A DNA stretch of 54,227 nt from an uncultured Atopostipes sp. (lineage in GTDB: Bacteria > Bacillota > Bacilli > Lactobacillales > Carnobacteriaceae_A), in contig CAJUOQ010000012.1 in the NCBI GenBank assembly GCA_910588235.1, positions 1 to 54,227 of the forward strand, read 5' to 3'. How positions within the stretch are numbered: the first letter of the stretch is position 1; every line of letters starts with the position of its first letter. Positions 9,148 to 16,371 of the stretch are shown piece after piece. Below the pieces are notes generated by a model. That model did no database searches. It saw nothing but the letters and a program-made list of their open reading frames with translations, and had not been told where the DNA came from. The position numbers and the translations under genes are program-made.

Positions 9148-9184
9148 TAATAATCATTATAATTAAATAAAATGTTTTAAGCAA
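9148..9184 (-). promoter_or_regulatory. Promoter with PerR box overlapping the -10
   Basis: On the minus strand, TTGCTT (plus 9179-9184), a 17-bp spacer and a perfect TATAAT (plus 9156-9161). Bases 9148-9162, TAATAATCATTATAA, match the Per box TTATAATNATTATAA at 14 of 15 positions and cover the -10. Occupation would block transcription, with release on peroxide stress or iron excess. Confidence 0.75.
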
Positions 9185-9248
9185 GTTCTTGTGTGAAGAT
9201 TCACTAAACAGTAAAGGTTACGATTAAGGGGCAGGGGACAAAGAAAAA

Positions 9249-9272
9249 ACCCTTTTTGAAAACAAAAAGGGT
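9249..9272 (-). terminator. Terminator of the FAD oxidoreductase gene
   Basis: ACCCTTTTTG (9249-9258) pairs with CAAAAAGGGT (9263-9272) around AAAA. On the minus strand it is followed by a T-run. Confidence 0.85.
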
Positions 9273-9293
9273 CGGAGAGAAAAACGAGCAAAG

Positions 9294-10427
9294 CTAGGCA
9301 TTATTTTTCTGAATATAGTTTTCAATAGGATACTTTTTAGGATCTAAAGCTGGTTGATTCCCACAGACTAAATCACTTAAAATTTTACCGACAATCGGCC
9401 CAGAAGTTAAACCAGTCGATCCTAAGCCACTGGCGGTAAAGACATTTTTTAATTGTGGGACTTCGCCAAAAAAGGGTGCATAGTCGGAAGTGTAAGCACG
9501 GGTACCGACACGTCCTTTTTGGATATCTTGTCGTTGAATGGCTGTAGAAAATTGTTCTTGTGCATTTTCTACCATCTCTTCAAGAACGTTTTCTTCGAGT
9601 TCTAAATCATAACCTGCTTCGTCTTCATGGGTAGCGCCGATTAATATTTTTCCATCTAAAAAAGGAATAATATCTTTTTCACCGGTCGGCATAATCACAG
9701 GCCATGTATCTGTCTCCCAATCCGTCTGGAGTTCCACTAATTGGCCTTTTTGAGGACGAATGTCTACTTCATAACCAAGCGGAGCTAAGGTTTCGGGAAG
9801 CCAAGCTGCGTTAGCGAGGACCACCGCGTCAAAAGTTTCAGTAAGAGAAGGGGATTGAACGTGGTATTTATCACTTTTATTTGGTTTAAGCTGAGCACGT
9901 TCTTGAATTAATTGTAGGCCGTTATTGATCGCCGTTTGGATCAGCAAAGCAACAAGTTCTTTACCATCCACCCGAGCACCACCTGCGGCGAATAAAGCGC
10001 GTTTATCTTTTGTATAAATAGGCACCAGATCTTTAATTTCAGCGGGTGTTAGAATCTTTAAATCTCCTATTTCAGGAGCCTCTTCACGCCTTTTTTTGCC
10101 GATCTCTAATAATTCCTCTAATTGCTTATCTTTCTTCGTAAATAAAAGGGTCCCAACTTTTTGGTACACTTCGTGAGGAATAGCGGCACCTGCCAGCACA
10201 TCCGCTAACATTTCTGGATAAAAAGCAGCTCCTAATTTGACCATTTGGTACCATTCTTTGTTGCGACGTTTTGAAAGCCAAGGACTAATAATTCCAGCAG
10301 AAGCACTTGTTCCTTGACCCGTTGCTTCATCGAACAAAGTCACTTTATAATCGGGATTTTTCGTTAGATAAAAAGCAGTGGTTGCGCCAACAACCCCGCC
10401 ACCAATAATTGCAATATTTTTAGTCAT
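9294..10427 (-). CDS. FAD-dependent oxidoreductase of the DadA / glycine oxidase family
   Basis: 377 aa of the D-amino-acid oxidase-like fold. It has an N-terminal Rossmann motif GGGVVGATTAFYL (about residues 9-21), then the ATGQGTSASAGIISPW segment where the FAD-contacting Ser/Ala-rich turn of the family lies, and a C-terminal FAD closure region TASGLGSTGLTSGPIVGK. Such enzymes oxidise D- or secondary amino acids to imino acids. The exact substrate cannot be read from the sequence. It is a single-gene unit, divergent from mgsA and with its own terminator. The ATG at 10427 has an AAGGAG site (GAAGGAGAATTTATAA) on the minus strand. Confidence 0.8.
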   Translation of the reverse strand: MTKNIAIIGGGVVGATTAFYLTKNPDYKVTLFDEATGQGTSASAGIISPWLSKRRNKEWYQMVKLGAAFYPEMLADVLAGAAIPHEVYQKVGTLLFTKKDKQLEELLEIGKKRREEAPEIGDLKILTPAEIKDLVPIYTKDKRALFAAGGARVDGKELVALLIQTAINNGLQLIQERAQLKPNKSDKYHVQSPSLTETFDAVVLANAAWLPETLAPLGYEVDIRPQKGQLVELQTDWETDTWPVIMPTGEKDIIPFLDGKILIGATHEDEAGYDLELEENVLEEMVENAQEQFSTAIQRQDIQKGRVGTRAYTSDYAPFFGEVPQLKNVFTASGLGSTGLTSGPIVGKILSDLVCGNQPALDPKKYPIENYIQKNNA

Positions 10428-10602
10428 TTATAAATTCTCCTTCATACGTTCCATTCTTTTCTAGTATAGCGAAGATCAAGGAAGGTCTGCAAAAAAATTT
10501 AAATGTTTGTTTTTTCAATAAGATGAAAAGCTGGAAATAGAAGAAAAGAAGAGAATGTGTTAAACTGTAAGTGCTAACAATACATAAAGGGAGCGTGTGT
10601 AC

Positions 10603-10983
10603 ATGAATATAGCTGTAATCGCACATGATAAGAAAAAAGATGATTTAGTTAAATTAGTTTTAAAGTACCAAAAAGCGTTAGAAAATCATGAATTGTACGC
10701 GACGGGAACAACTGGAAAAAGAGTAGCGGATGCCACAGGACTTGATGTTCATCGTTTTAAATCAGGACCTCTAGGAGGCGACCAACAAATTGGCGCTTAT
10801 GTATCGGATCAAAAAATTGATCTCGTCTTATTTATCCGAGACCCATTGACTTCTCAACCGCATGAACCGGACATTTCGGCTTTATTGAGATTATGTGATG
10901 TGTATGAAATTCCACTGGCAACAAATATTGGAACAGCCGAAACATTACTCAATGCAGTCGAAGCAGGCGTCTTTGACGAATAG
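10603..10983 (+). CDS. mgsA: Methylglyoxal synthase
   Basis: Converts dihydroxyacetone phosphate to methylglyoxal and phosphate, a bypass that frees phosphate when sugar phosphates accumulate. 126 aa, close to the family length. Conserved parts: N-terminal IAVIAHDKKK, GTTGKRV, SGPLGGDQQIGA with the catalytic Asp, FIRDPL, and QPHEPDI with the catalytic His. I use ATG 10603, 9 nt after AAAGGGAG (10587-10594); an in-frame GTG at 10597 is too close to that site. In B. subtilis mgsA lies beside dapB, but here it stands alone with its own terminator. Confidence 0.95.
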   Translation: MNIAVIAHDKKKDDLVKLVLKYQKALENHELYATGTTGKRVADATGLDVHRFKSGPLGGDQQIGAYVSDQKIDLVLFIRDPLTSQPHEPDISALLRLCDVYEIPLATNIGTAETLLNAVEAGVFDE

Positions 10984-11035
10984 AAAAAACGACTTTCTCA
11001 TTCAACTTTTCAAGAAGAAGGGAAAGTCGTTTTTT
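10984..11035 (+). terminator. mgsA terminator
   Basis: AAAAAACGACTTTC (10984-10997) pairs with GAAAGTCGTTTTTT (11022-11035), ending in a T-run. Confidence 0.9.
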
Positions 11036-11084
11036 ATTTTTAACACTTGAACAGCTGCTGAGCTGCTCATTAACGATCGCACAT

Positions 11085-11306
11085 TTATCTCCCTCTAAGA
11101 CGGGAACCGCCCTCAGGAGTATATCCGTAATACTTCAAGCACCAAAGCGCGCTTACACCGATAATGCCATACACAACTTTTGCTCCCGTGCTTTCAACGG
11201 TTCCAAACATCATTTCGATGACATTAATATCAAAAATACCTGAGGCTAACAGATGTAAGCCAGCAAGAATCAAGATCGTTAAAGCGATACGGTCAAGTAA
11301 TTTCAT
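11085..11306 (-). CDS. DUF378 family small membrane protein
   Basis: 73 aa with two hydrophobic helices (about 8-27 and 40-60). The MKLLDRIALTILILAGLHLL start and the later VVYGIIGVSALW segment match the DUF378 (YuzA-like) family, whose function is unknown. I take ATG 11306, 5 nt after GGAGGAG, rather than the longer frame starting at 11336. The last residues, PEGGSRLRGR, are basic and likely cytoplasmic. It is a monocistronic gene on the minus strand between mgsA and the folate cluster. Confidence 0.75.
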   Translation of the reverse strand: MKLLDRIALTILILAGLHLLASGIFDINVIEMMFGTVESTGAKVVYGIIGVSALWCLKYYGYTPEGGSRLRGR

Positions 11307-11512
11307 ATATTCTCCTCCATTCTTCATTACAATCATACAAAATAAATCAAAAATTGTCCACGAAGGTGGATGGAAATCAAGTGAAAGCTGTCGATTTATA
11401 AAAAGGAAAGAAGGGAAAATGGCAGAACCATTTTAAAAGCAAGTGTTCTTTTTTAGGTCGTCTTTCTTCTAAAAGTTTATCGGGGAAATTAGCGGAAACT
11501 CGCCTAATCATA

Positions 11513-11521
11513 TGCTATACT
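11513..11521 (+). promoter_or_regulatory. Extended -10 promoter for the folate cluster
   Basis: TGC (11513-11515) followed by TATACT (11516-11521) gives a TG-extended -10 about 48 bp before the fhs start codon. No THF riboswitch is seen in front of fhs itself. Confidence 0.55.
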
Positions 11522-11569
11522 GGGTAAGAATTAAGAAGCCGTGTATTGAAAAAGAAAGAGGTCTTAGTC

Positions 11570-13234
11570 ATGAAAACAGATATAGAAATTGCTCAAAGTA
11601 TCGACTTAGAGCCGATTGATGAAATTGCTAAAAAATTGAATATTGCTGAAGAAAATTTGGAACATTATGGAAAATATAAAGCAAAAATAAATTTAGATGA
11701 AGAAAAAACAAATCAAGACCAAGGGAAACTTATTTTAGTGACTTCCATTAACCCGACACCAGCTGGCGAAGGAAAAACGACGGTCTCGGTAGGGTTGGGT
11801 GATGCTTTACAGAGAATTGGTAAAAAGACAGCAGTTGCTTTGCGAGAGCCTTCTTTAGGCCCTGTTTTTGGTATTAAAGGGGGAGCAGCTGGCGGAGGCT
11901 ATGCGCAGGTTGTTCCAATGGAAGATTTGAACTTACACTTCACCGGCGATATGCATGCCATTGGCGCAGCGAATAATTTAGCAGCGGCTATGTTGGATAA
12001 CCATATTAAACAAGGAAATGAATTGAATATTGATCCACGTCGAGTGACTTGGAAGCGCGCGGTTGATATGAATGATCGCCAACTGCGAAATATTGTCAGT
12101 GGCATGGGCGGCGTGGCGAACGGGATGCCTCGAGAAGATGGCTTCGAAATTACGGTCGCTTCGGAAGTGATGGCTGTTCTTTGTTTAGCAGAAGATCTGG
12201 AAGATTTAAATGCTCGCCTTCAAAAGTGTATTCTTGCTTACACTTTTGAAAATGAACCTGTCACAGTGGGGGATATTAAAGCAGAAGGGGCTATGACGGT
12301 CTTATTAAAAGACGCTCTGAAACCAAACCTCGTTCAAACGTTAGAAGGGACACCAGCTTTTATTCATGGCGGACCATTTGCAAATATTGCTCATGGAGCA
12401 AACAGTGTTTTAGCGACCAAAACGGCACTCAATCATGCCGATTATGTAGTCACAGAAGGAGGCTTTGGCGGCGATTTAGGAGCTGAGAAATTTATGGACA
12501 TTAAAGCACGTACTTCTGGATTAGAACCTGATGGTGTTGTCGTTGTAGCGACTATTCGTGCCCTTAAAATGCACGGTGGCCTTTCGAAAAAAGAATTAGA
12601 CCAAGAAGATCTCAATGCTTTACAGCTGGGCTTTACAAACTTACAAAAACACATTGAGAATATGCAAGAAGTCTTTGGCATGAATACAGTCGTCACTATT
12701 AATGAGTTTTCTGCAGATACAGAAGCTGAAAAAGAATTACTGCTTGAATTATGTGAAAATGAAGAATATTTAGCGGTTCTAACCGATGTTTGGGGAGCGG
12801 GTGGTGCTGGAGGCGAAGGACTCGCTCGCGCAGTTGTTGAACTGGTTGATCAACCTTCTCAGTTAACGTATCCGTATGAACTTGAAGATTCAATTGAAGA
12901 AAAAATTATGAAAATTGTGCAAAAAGTATACGGTGGCGCTGGCACTGAATGGTCGAAGAAAGCAAAAAGACAGTTGCGAAAATTTGAGCGTTTAGGTTTC
13001 GGCTCACTCCCTGTCTGTATGGCCAAAACACAGTACTCGCTTTCTGATAATCCGAAGTTACTTGGACGTCCAGAAGGGTTTACAGTTTCGATTCAAGACT
13101 TAACGATTTCAGCAGGCGCAGGCTTTATTGTCGTCCTTACGGGAGACGTGATGAAAATGCCCGGACTTCCCAAAACGCCTTCTGCGGAAATCATTGATAT
13201 TGATGATGATGGAAAAATAACGGGATTATTTTAA
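11570..13234 (+). CDS. fhs: Formate--tetrahydrofolate ligase
   Basis: ATP-dependent formylation of tetrahydrofolate to 10-formyl-THF. 554 aa, the usual family length. Seen: N-terminal MKTDIEIAQS, the ATP-binding TPAGEGKTTVSVGLGDAL segment (about 59-76), the REPSLGPVFGIKGGAAGGG block, and HGGPFANIAHGANS. The start is ATG 11570, 8 nt after AGAGG; an upstream in-frame TTG at 11546 has no ribosome site. It opens the cluster fhs-fchA-folD-fthC, in which fhs, FchA and FolD give the reversible chain formate, 10-formyl-, methenyl- and methylene-THF. Confidence 0.96.
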   Translation: MKTDIEIAQSIDLEPIDEIAKKLNIAEENLEHYGKYKAKINLDEEKTNQDQGKLILVTSINPTPAGEGKTTVSVGLGDALQRIGKKTAVALREPSLGPVFGIKGGAAGGGYAQVVPMEDLNLHFTGDMHAIGAANNLAAAMLDNHIKQGNELNIDPRRVTWKRAVDMNDRQLRNIVSGMGGVANGMPREDGFEITVASEVMAVLCLAEDLEDLNARLQKCILAYTFENEPVTVGDIKAEGAMTVLLKDALKPNLVQTLEGTPAFIHGGPFANIAHGANSVLATKTALNHADYVVTEGGFGGDLGAEKFMDIKARTSGLEPDGVVVVATIRALKMHGGLSKKELDQEDLNALQLGFTNLQKHIENMQEVFGMNTVVTINEFSADTEAEKELLLELCENEEYLAVLTDVWGAGGAGGEGLARAVVELVDQPSQLTYPYELEDSIEEKIMKIVQKVYGGAGTEWSKKAKRQLRKFERLGFGSLPVCMAKTQYSLSDNPKLLGRPEGFTVSIQDLTISAGAGFIVVLTGDVMKMPGLPKTPSAEIIDIDDDGKITGLF

Positions 13235-13256
13235 ATAATAGGCGGAAGTGATTATA

Positions 13257-13889
13257 ATGAAAGATAAAACAGTAAAAACATGGACCCAAGAACTGGCAGC
13301 AAAGTCTGGAAAATACGGTGGCGGTAGTGCCGCTAGTGTTGTGGGTGCCTTTGCTACAAATTTAGCGCAGTATGTTTTTGAATTACAACAAGGCAAGAAA
13401 AAATATGCAGAACAGGCAACAGAAATTGAACAAGCCATTATGAAAGCTGAAAAGCTATCGGAAGAACTCTTAGACTTGGCAGAAATTGATGCTGACGCTT
13501 TTGAACCCGTTCTAGGCTTGTTTAAATTACCCAAAGATACCGAAGAAGAGCGGCAGACACGGCGTAAAAAGATTGACCAAGGATTAGCGAACGCTGCGAA
13601 ACCTCCATTTGAGATTATGAAAAAAATGGATGACGTTATGGACTTATTTGAAACGCTCCTTGTGTTAGAAGTTAGAGGAAGTATTGTTGATGATATCGCG
13701 GTGGGCTTAATTTTTACTCAAGCTGTGATCGAAAGTGAAAAAATAAACTGCGACGTCAATATTAAAGCCATCAAAGAAGAAGAATTAAGAAATAATCTAG
13801 CACAAGAAGCGGATGAAACTTTCCATACAATGCTCGAGCGCTGTCAACAACTGAAAGAAACCACAATGAAAATCATTCATAATAATTAA
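13257..13889 (+). CDS. fchA: Methenyltetrahydrofolate cyclohydrolase, FchA / FTCD C-terminal family
   Basis: 210 aa, all-helical formiminotransferase-cyclodeaminase C-domain family. The Gly-rich motif KYGGGSAASVVGA near residue 20 matches the family's PGGGS loop, here with Tyr-Gly in place of Pro-Gly. In clostridia and Methylobacterium, FchA interconverts 5,10-methenyl-THF and 10-formyl-THF. ATG 13257 is preceded by GGAAGTGAT, an 8 of 9 match to the anti-SD complement. The gene lies 22 bp after fhs and 21 bp before folD. Its presence fits the loss of cyclohydrolase residues in the neighbouring FolD. Confidence 0.85.
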   Translation: MKDKTVKTWTQELAAKSGKYGGGSAASVVGAFATNLAQYVFELQQGKKKYAEQATEIEQAIMKAEKLSEELLDLAEIDADAFEPVLGLFKLPKDTEEERQTRRKKIDQGLANAAKPPFEIMKKMDDVMDLFETLLVLEVRGSIVDDIAVGLIFTQAVIESEKINCDVNIKAIKEEELRNNLAQEADETFHTMLERCQQLKETTMKIIHNN

Positions 13890-13910
13890 TAGAAACGTAG
13901 GAGAGAGTAA

Positions 13911-14762
13911 ATGGTAGAAGTATTAGACGGACGTGTAGTATCCAAGCAATTAAATAAAGAAACAAAAGAAAAAGTAGAAAAACTTATTGAATCAGGAGTG
14001 ACCCCTACTTTAGCGATTATGCGCGCCGATCAAAATCCTGCGTCTATTCAATATGAAAAATCAGCGGCTCGATTTATGAAAAAAGTAGGAATTGAAACGA
14101 AACATGTTGTTTTTCCTGAGGGCACGAGTCAAAATGAATTCTTAGAAGAGTTAGATCGTTTAAACAATAATCAAGAAGTGCATGGGATTTTAGTGATGCA
14201 ACCTTTACCAGAAAATATTGATTTAAAAGTGGTTGCGGAGCATATTTCCCCCGCAAAAGATATTGATGGCATGCATGCTTTAAATTTAGGAAAAATAATG
14301 ACAGGCGATCGCCACGCGCACTTACCAAGTACAGTAAAAGCTGTGATGGAGTTACTAAATTATTATAAAATTGGCATAGCTCGCCAGGAAATTACAGTGA
14401 TTGGAAAAAGTAATACCGTCGGCAAGCCTTTAACGGTCTTGTTGTTAAACCAAGGAGCGACCGTTTCTAATTGTCATACAGCAACAAATGATTTGAAAAA
14501 ATATATGAGAAACGCAGATATTGTGATAACGGCAACGGGAGATATTGGTTTAGTCACGAAAGAGCACATCAAAAAGGGCGCTGTTGTGATTGATGTAGGC
14601 TTTAATTTTGAAGGTGGAAAAGCTTATGGCGATGTGGCTTACGAAGAAGTAGCCGAAGTAGCTGGAAAAATCACACCGGTTCCGGGTGGGGTTGGTTCAG
14701 TGACCACCGCTTCTTTAGCTCGTCAAGTCACCCATGCCGCAGAGTGGTTGCAAAAGAAATGA
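13911..14762 (+). CDS. folD: Divergent FolD, predicted methylene-THF dehydrogenase lacking cyclohydrolase residues
   Basis: 283-aa FolD fold with both family halves: a folate domain containing NPASIQYEKSAARF and an NAD(P) domain with GKSNTVGKPL and TPVPGGVGSVTTASL. In E. coli FolD, Tyr50 is followed by catalytic Lys54 (Y-V-A-S-K). Here Tyr48 is kept but the Lys position is Ala52 (Y-E-K-S-A). The Gln98 position (ILVQLPLP) is Met96 (ILVMQPLP), while the KDIDG Asp is kept. The usual PCTPxGI and GGVGPMT motifs are also altered (PSTVKAV, GGVGSVT). I infer that it works as a dehydrogenase alone and that FchA supplies the cyclohydrolase step. A second, ordinary FolD may exist elsewhere in the genome. 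Confidence 0.85.
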   Translation: MVEVLDGRVVSKQLNKETKEKVEKLIESGVTPTLAIMRADQNPASIQYEKSAARFMKKVGIETKHVVFPEGTSQNEFLEELDRLNNNQEVHGILVMQPLPENIDLKVVAEHISPAKDIDGMHALNLGKIMTGDRHAHLPSTVKAVMELLNYYKIGIARQEITVIGKSNTVGKPLTVLLLNQGATVSNCHTATNDLKKYMRNADIVITATGDIGLVTKEHIKKGAVVIDVGFNFEGGKAYGDVAYEEVAEVAGKITPVPGGVGSVTTASLARQVTHAAEWLQKK

Positions 14763-14771
14763 GGAGATTTA

Positions 14772-15335
14772 ATGACCGCAAGTAAAAAAGAAATTCGTAA
14801 AGAGATGATCGCTGCCTTCGCACAAATCGATAAAGAAAAACACGGAGAAATCTCTCGCCAGCTCCAAGAACGGTTGTTTCAATCGGGGTTGTGGCAAAAT
14901 GCAGAGACGATCGCTGTTTATTTATCGATGGGGGATGAATGGGACACTAGAAAGATTGTAGAACAAGCCTTTCTAGATGGCAAAAAAGTAGCTGTTCCCA
15001 AAACAATTCCGGATACGAAGGAGTTAATTTTTTATGAGCTGACAAGTCCTACTCAAACGGTTCAAGGGAATTTTGGCTTAGAAGAACCGGATGTCGCTAT
15101 AACAAAACCAGTCGATAAAGATGCGATTGAGTTATTAATCGTTCCGGGTCTTGCTTTTACTCAAAACGGTTATCGTGTAGGGTTTGGCGGAGGTTATTAT
15201 GACCGTTACCTGACAGACTTTATCCATCCGACAGCATCGCTCGTGTATACGAATCAATTCATCGATACCTTTCCCATAGAACCCTTTGATATTCCGGTTA
15301 ATTATTTAATCACCGAAAAAGGGATCATTGGATAG
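14772..15335 (+). CDS. fthC: 5-formyltetrahydrofolate cyclo-ligase
   Basis: ATP-dependent conversion of 5-formyl-THF (folinic acid) to 5,10-methenyl-THF, returning a storage or by-product form to the active pool. 187 aa. The N-terminal KKEIRKEMIA helix and the C-terminal signature GYRVGFGGGYYDRYL (about residues 136-150) are diagnostic. The start lies 9 bp after the folD stop with GAGG before it, so it is translationally close to folD and part of the folate operon. Confidence 0.92.
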   Translation: MTASKKEIRKEMIAAFAQIDKEKHGEISRQLQERLFQSGLWQNAETIAVYLSMGDEWDTRKIVEQAFLDGKKVAVPKTIPDTKELIFYELTSPTQTVQGNFGLEEPDVAITKPVDKDAIELLIVPGLAFTQNGYRVGFGGGYYDRYLTDFIHPTASLVYTNQFIDTFPIEPFDIPVNYLITEKGIIG

Positions 15336-15339
15336 AGAG

Positions 15340-15368
15340 TTGAAGTATGACTGAATCTTTGACATACT
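15340..15368 (+). promoter_or_regulatory. Probable promoter of the riboswitch-folT unit
   Basis: TTGAAG (15340-15345), a 17-bp spacer and CATACT (15363-15368). Initiation near 15375 would start the transcript at the first stem of the THF riboswitch. Confidence 0.5.
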
Positions 15369-15372
15369 ATGT

Positions 15373-15472
15373 TTATTAAAGAGTAGAGAGGTCGCGTTAA
15401 GTGCTAGCGGATGGGATGTTGCCGTTAGACGAAAACTAGATTTGCGATTACCTCTCGCATCCGCTTAAATAA
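15373..15472 (+). promoter_or_regulatory. Tetrahydrofolate (THF) riboswitch
   Basis: Matches the folate-sensing THF aptamer of Firmicutes. P1: TTATTAAAG (15373-15381) with CTTAAATAA (15464-15472), one mismatch. The conserved GAGTAGAG, then CGCGTTAAGTGC, then GGATGGGATGTTGCC, and 3' CGCATCCGCTT are all present. P3: CTAGCGG (15404-15410) with CCGTTAG (15422-15428). P2: AGAGGT and CGC with GCG and ACCTCT. It precedes folT, a known THF-riboswitch target. Downstream, GGACTCT (15481-15487) can pair with AGAGTTC (15505-15511) and mask the GGAGAG ribosome site, which suggests control of translation. Confidence 0.9.
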
Positions 15473-15514
15473 TTTCGAGTGGACTCTTAATATATAATTT
15501 TAGGAGAGTTCAAA

Positions 15515-16057
15515 ATGAAAAAGAATAATAGATTTAGTTTTACCACCCAGCAAATTGCTATTGTAGGAATCTTAATGGCACTGGGCCTTGTTTTGTCGCG
15601 TGTGGCGATTCCTCTAAGCCCGAGTAATCGATTATCGATTGGCTTTATTGTTAATGCGATTATAGGAATTTTATATGGACCATGGGTTGCCGGATTCGCA
15701 GCGGCCGGAAATGATTTATTACAGTCCTTTTTATTCGGTACTCAAGGGACTTTCTTCGTTGGCTTTGTGTTATCCGCGTTTGTCGGCAGTTTTATCTATG
15801 GTTGGTTTTTACACCGGAAAACAGTCACTTGGAAGCATGTTTTATTGGCCGTTTTATTGAATACTATTTTTACGAATTTAGTATTAAATACTTTATGGAT
15901 TCATATCTTGTATCGAACACCAATCATTGTCCTGCTTGCCTCTCGTCTGCCTCAAAACTTAATCATGGCGCCGATACGTTTTGTTGTCATTTATATGATT
16001 ACGCAAAATCGACAGCTCAACCAAGTTTTCGACCGCTATGCAACAAAAAGAAAATAA
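15515..16057 (+). CDS. folT: Folate-specific ECF transporter S component
   Basis: 180-aa membrane protein with about six helices. It binds folate or a folate precursor and works with the shared EcfA/A'/T energising module encoded elsewhere. Family features: FTTQQIAIVGILMALGLVLSRV at the N-terminus, a GPWVAGFAAAGNDLLQS segment, and the late ASRLPQNLIMAPIRF motif typical of FolT. It sits directly behind the THF riboswitch and downstream of four folate genes, which strongly supports the substrate. The ATG at 15515 is 6 nt after GGAGAG. Confidence 0.92.
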   Translation: MKKNNRFSFTTQQIAIVGILMALGLVLSRVAIPLSPSNRLSIGFIVNAIIGILYGPWVAGFAAAGNDLLQSFLFGTQGTFFVGFVLSAFVGSFIYGWFLHRKTVTWKHVLLAVLLNTIFTNLVLNTLWIHILYRTPIIVLLASRLPQNLIMAPIRFVVIYMITQNRQLNQVFDRYATKRK

Positions 16058-16070
16058 TAAATCTCATGAA

Positions 16071-16105
16071 AAACCTCCACTCGCTCAATCAGCCAGTGGA
16101 GGTTT
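16071..16105 (+). terminator. folT terminator
   Basis: AAACCTCCACT (16071-16081) pairs perfectly with AGTGGAGGTTT (16095-16105), followed by CTTAT. Confidence 0.8.
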
Positions 16106-16137
16106 CTTATGTCGTCCTTTAGTATGTTATTCGAGGT

Positions 16138-16301
16138 CCAGCCGTACATTAAATGGGTTATCTTCCCGTGGTGCCGCTCCACCCGGTCATTAAATGGGTT
16201 ATCTTCCTGTGGTGCCGTTCCAGCCCGTCGCTAATCGGATTAACTTCCGGCAGTGCCACTCCAGCAGAACGCTAATTGGATTATCTTCCGACGGCCATCT
16301 T
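16138..16301. repeat. Four tandem 41-bp imperfect repeats
   Basis: Units begin at 16138, 16179, 16220 and 16261, each opening CCA(G/C)C and carrying a core like TTAAATGGGTTATCTTCC, with GTGCC in units 1-3. Units 1 and 2 are nearly identical; 3 and 4 have drifted (CTAATCGGATTAACTTCC, CTAATTGGATTATCTTCC). The block is richer in G+C than its surroundings and has no open reading frame of note. It fills most of the 314-bp gap between folT and the HAD gene. Confidence 0.9.
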
Positions 16302-16371
16302 TCTGAACGAGGTTTGAAAAGAAAAACCCCATGAATTAACATTCTCTTGTTTTATTCCCTTATACGGTTCG

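Noticed and set aside
11337..11512. Search for a THF riboswitch in front of fhs
   Set aside because: None of the aptamer's conserved blocks is present; the only copy is in front of folT.
16138..16301. Possible CRISPR array
   Set aside because: Units are directly adjacent with no unique spacers, and no cas gene is near. The same reasoning applies to the 42-bp repeats at 31651-31807.
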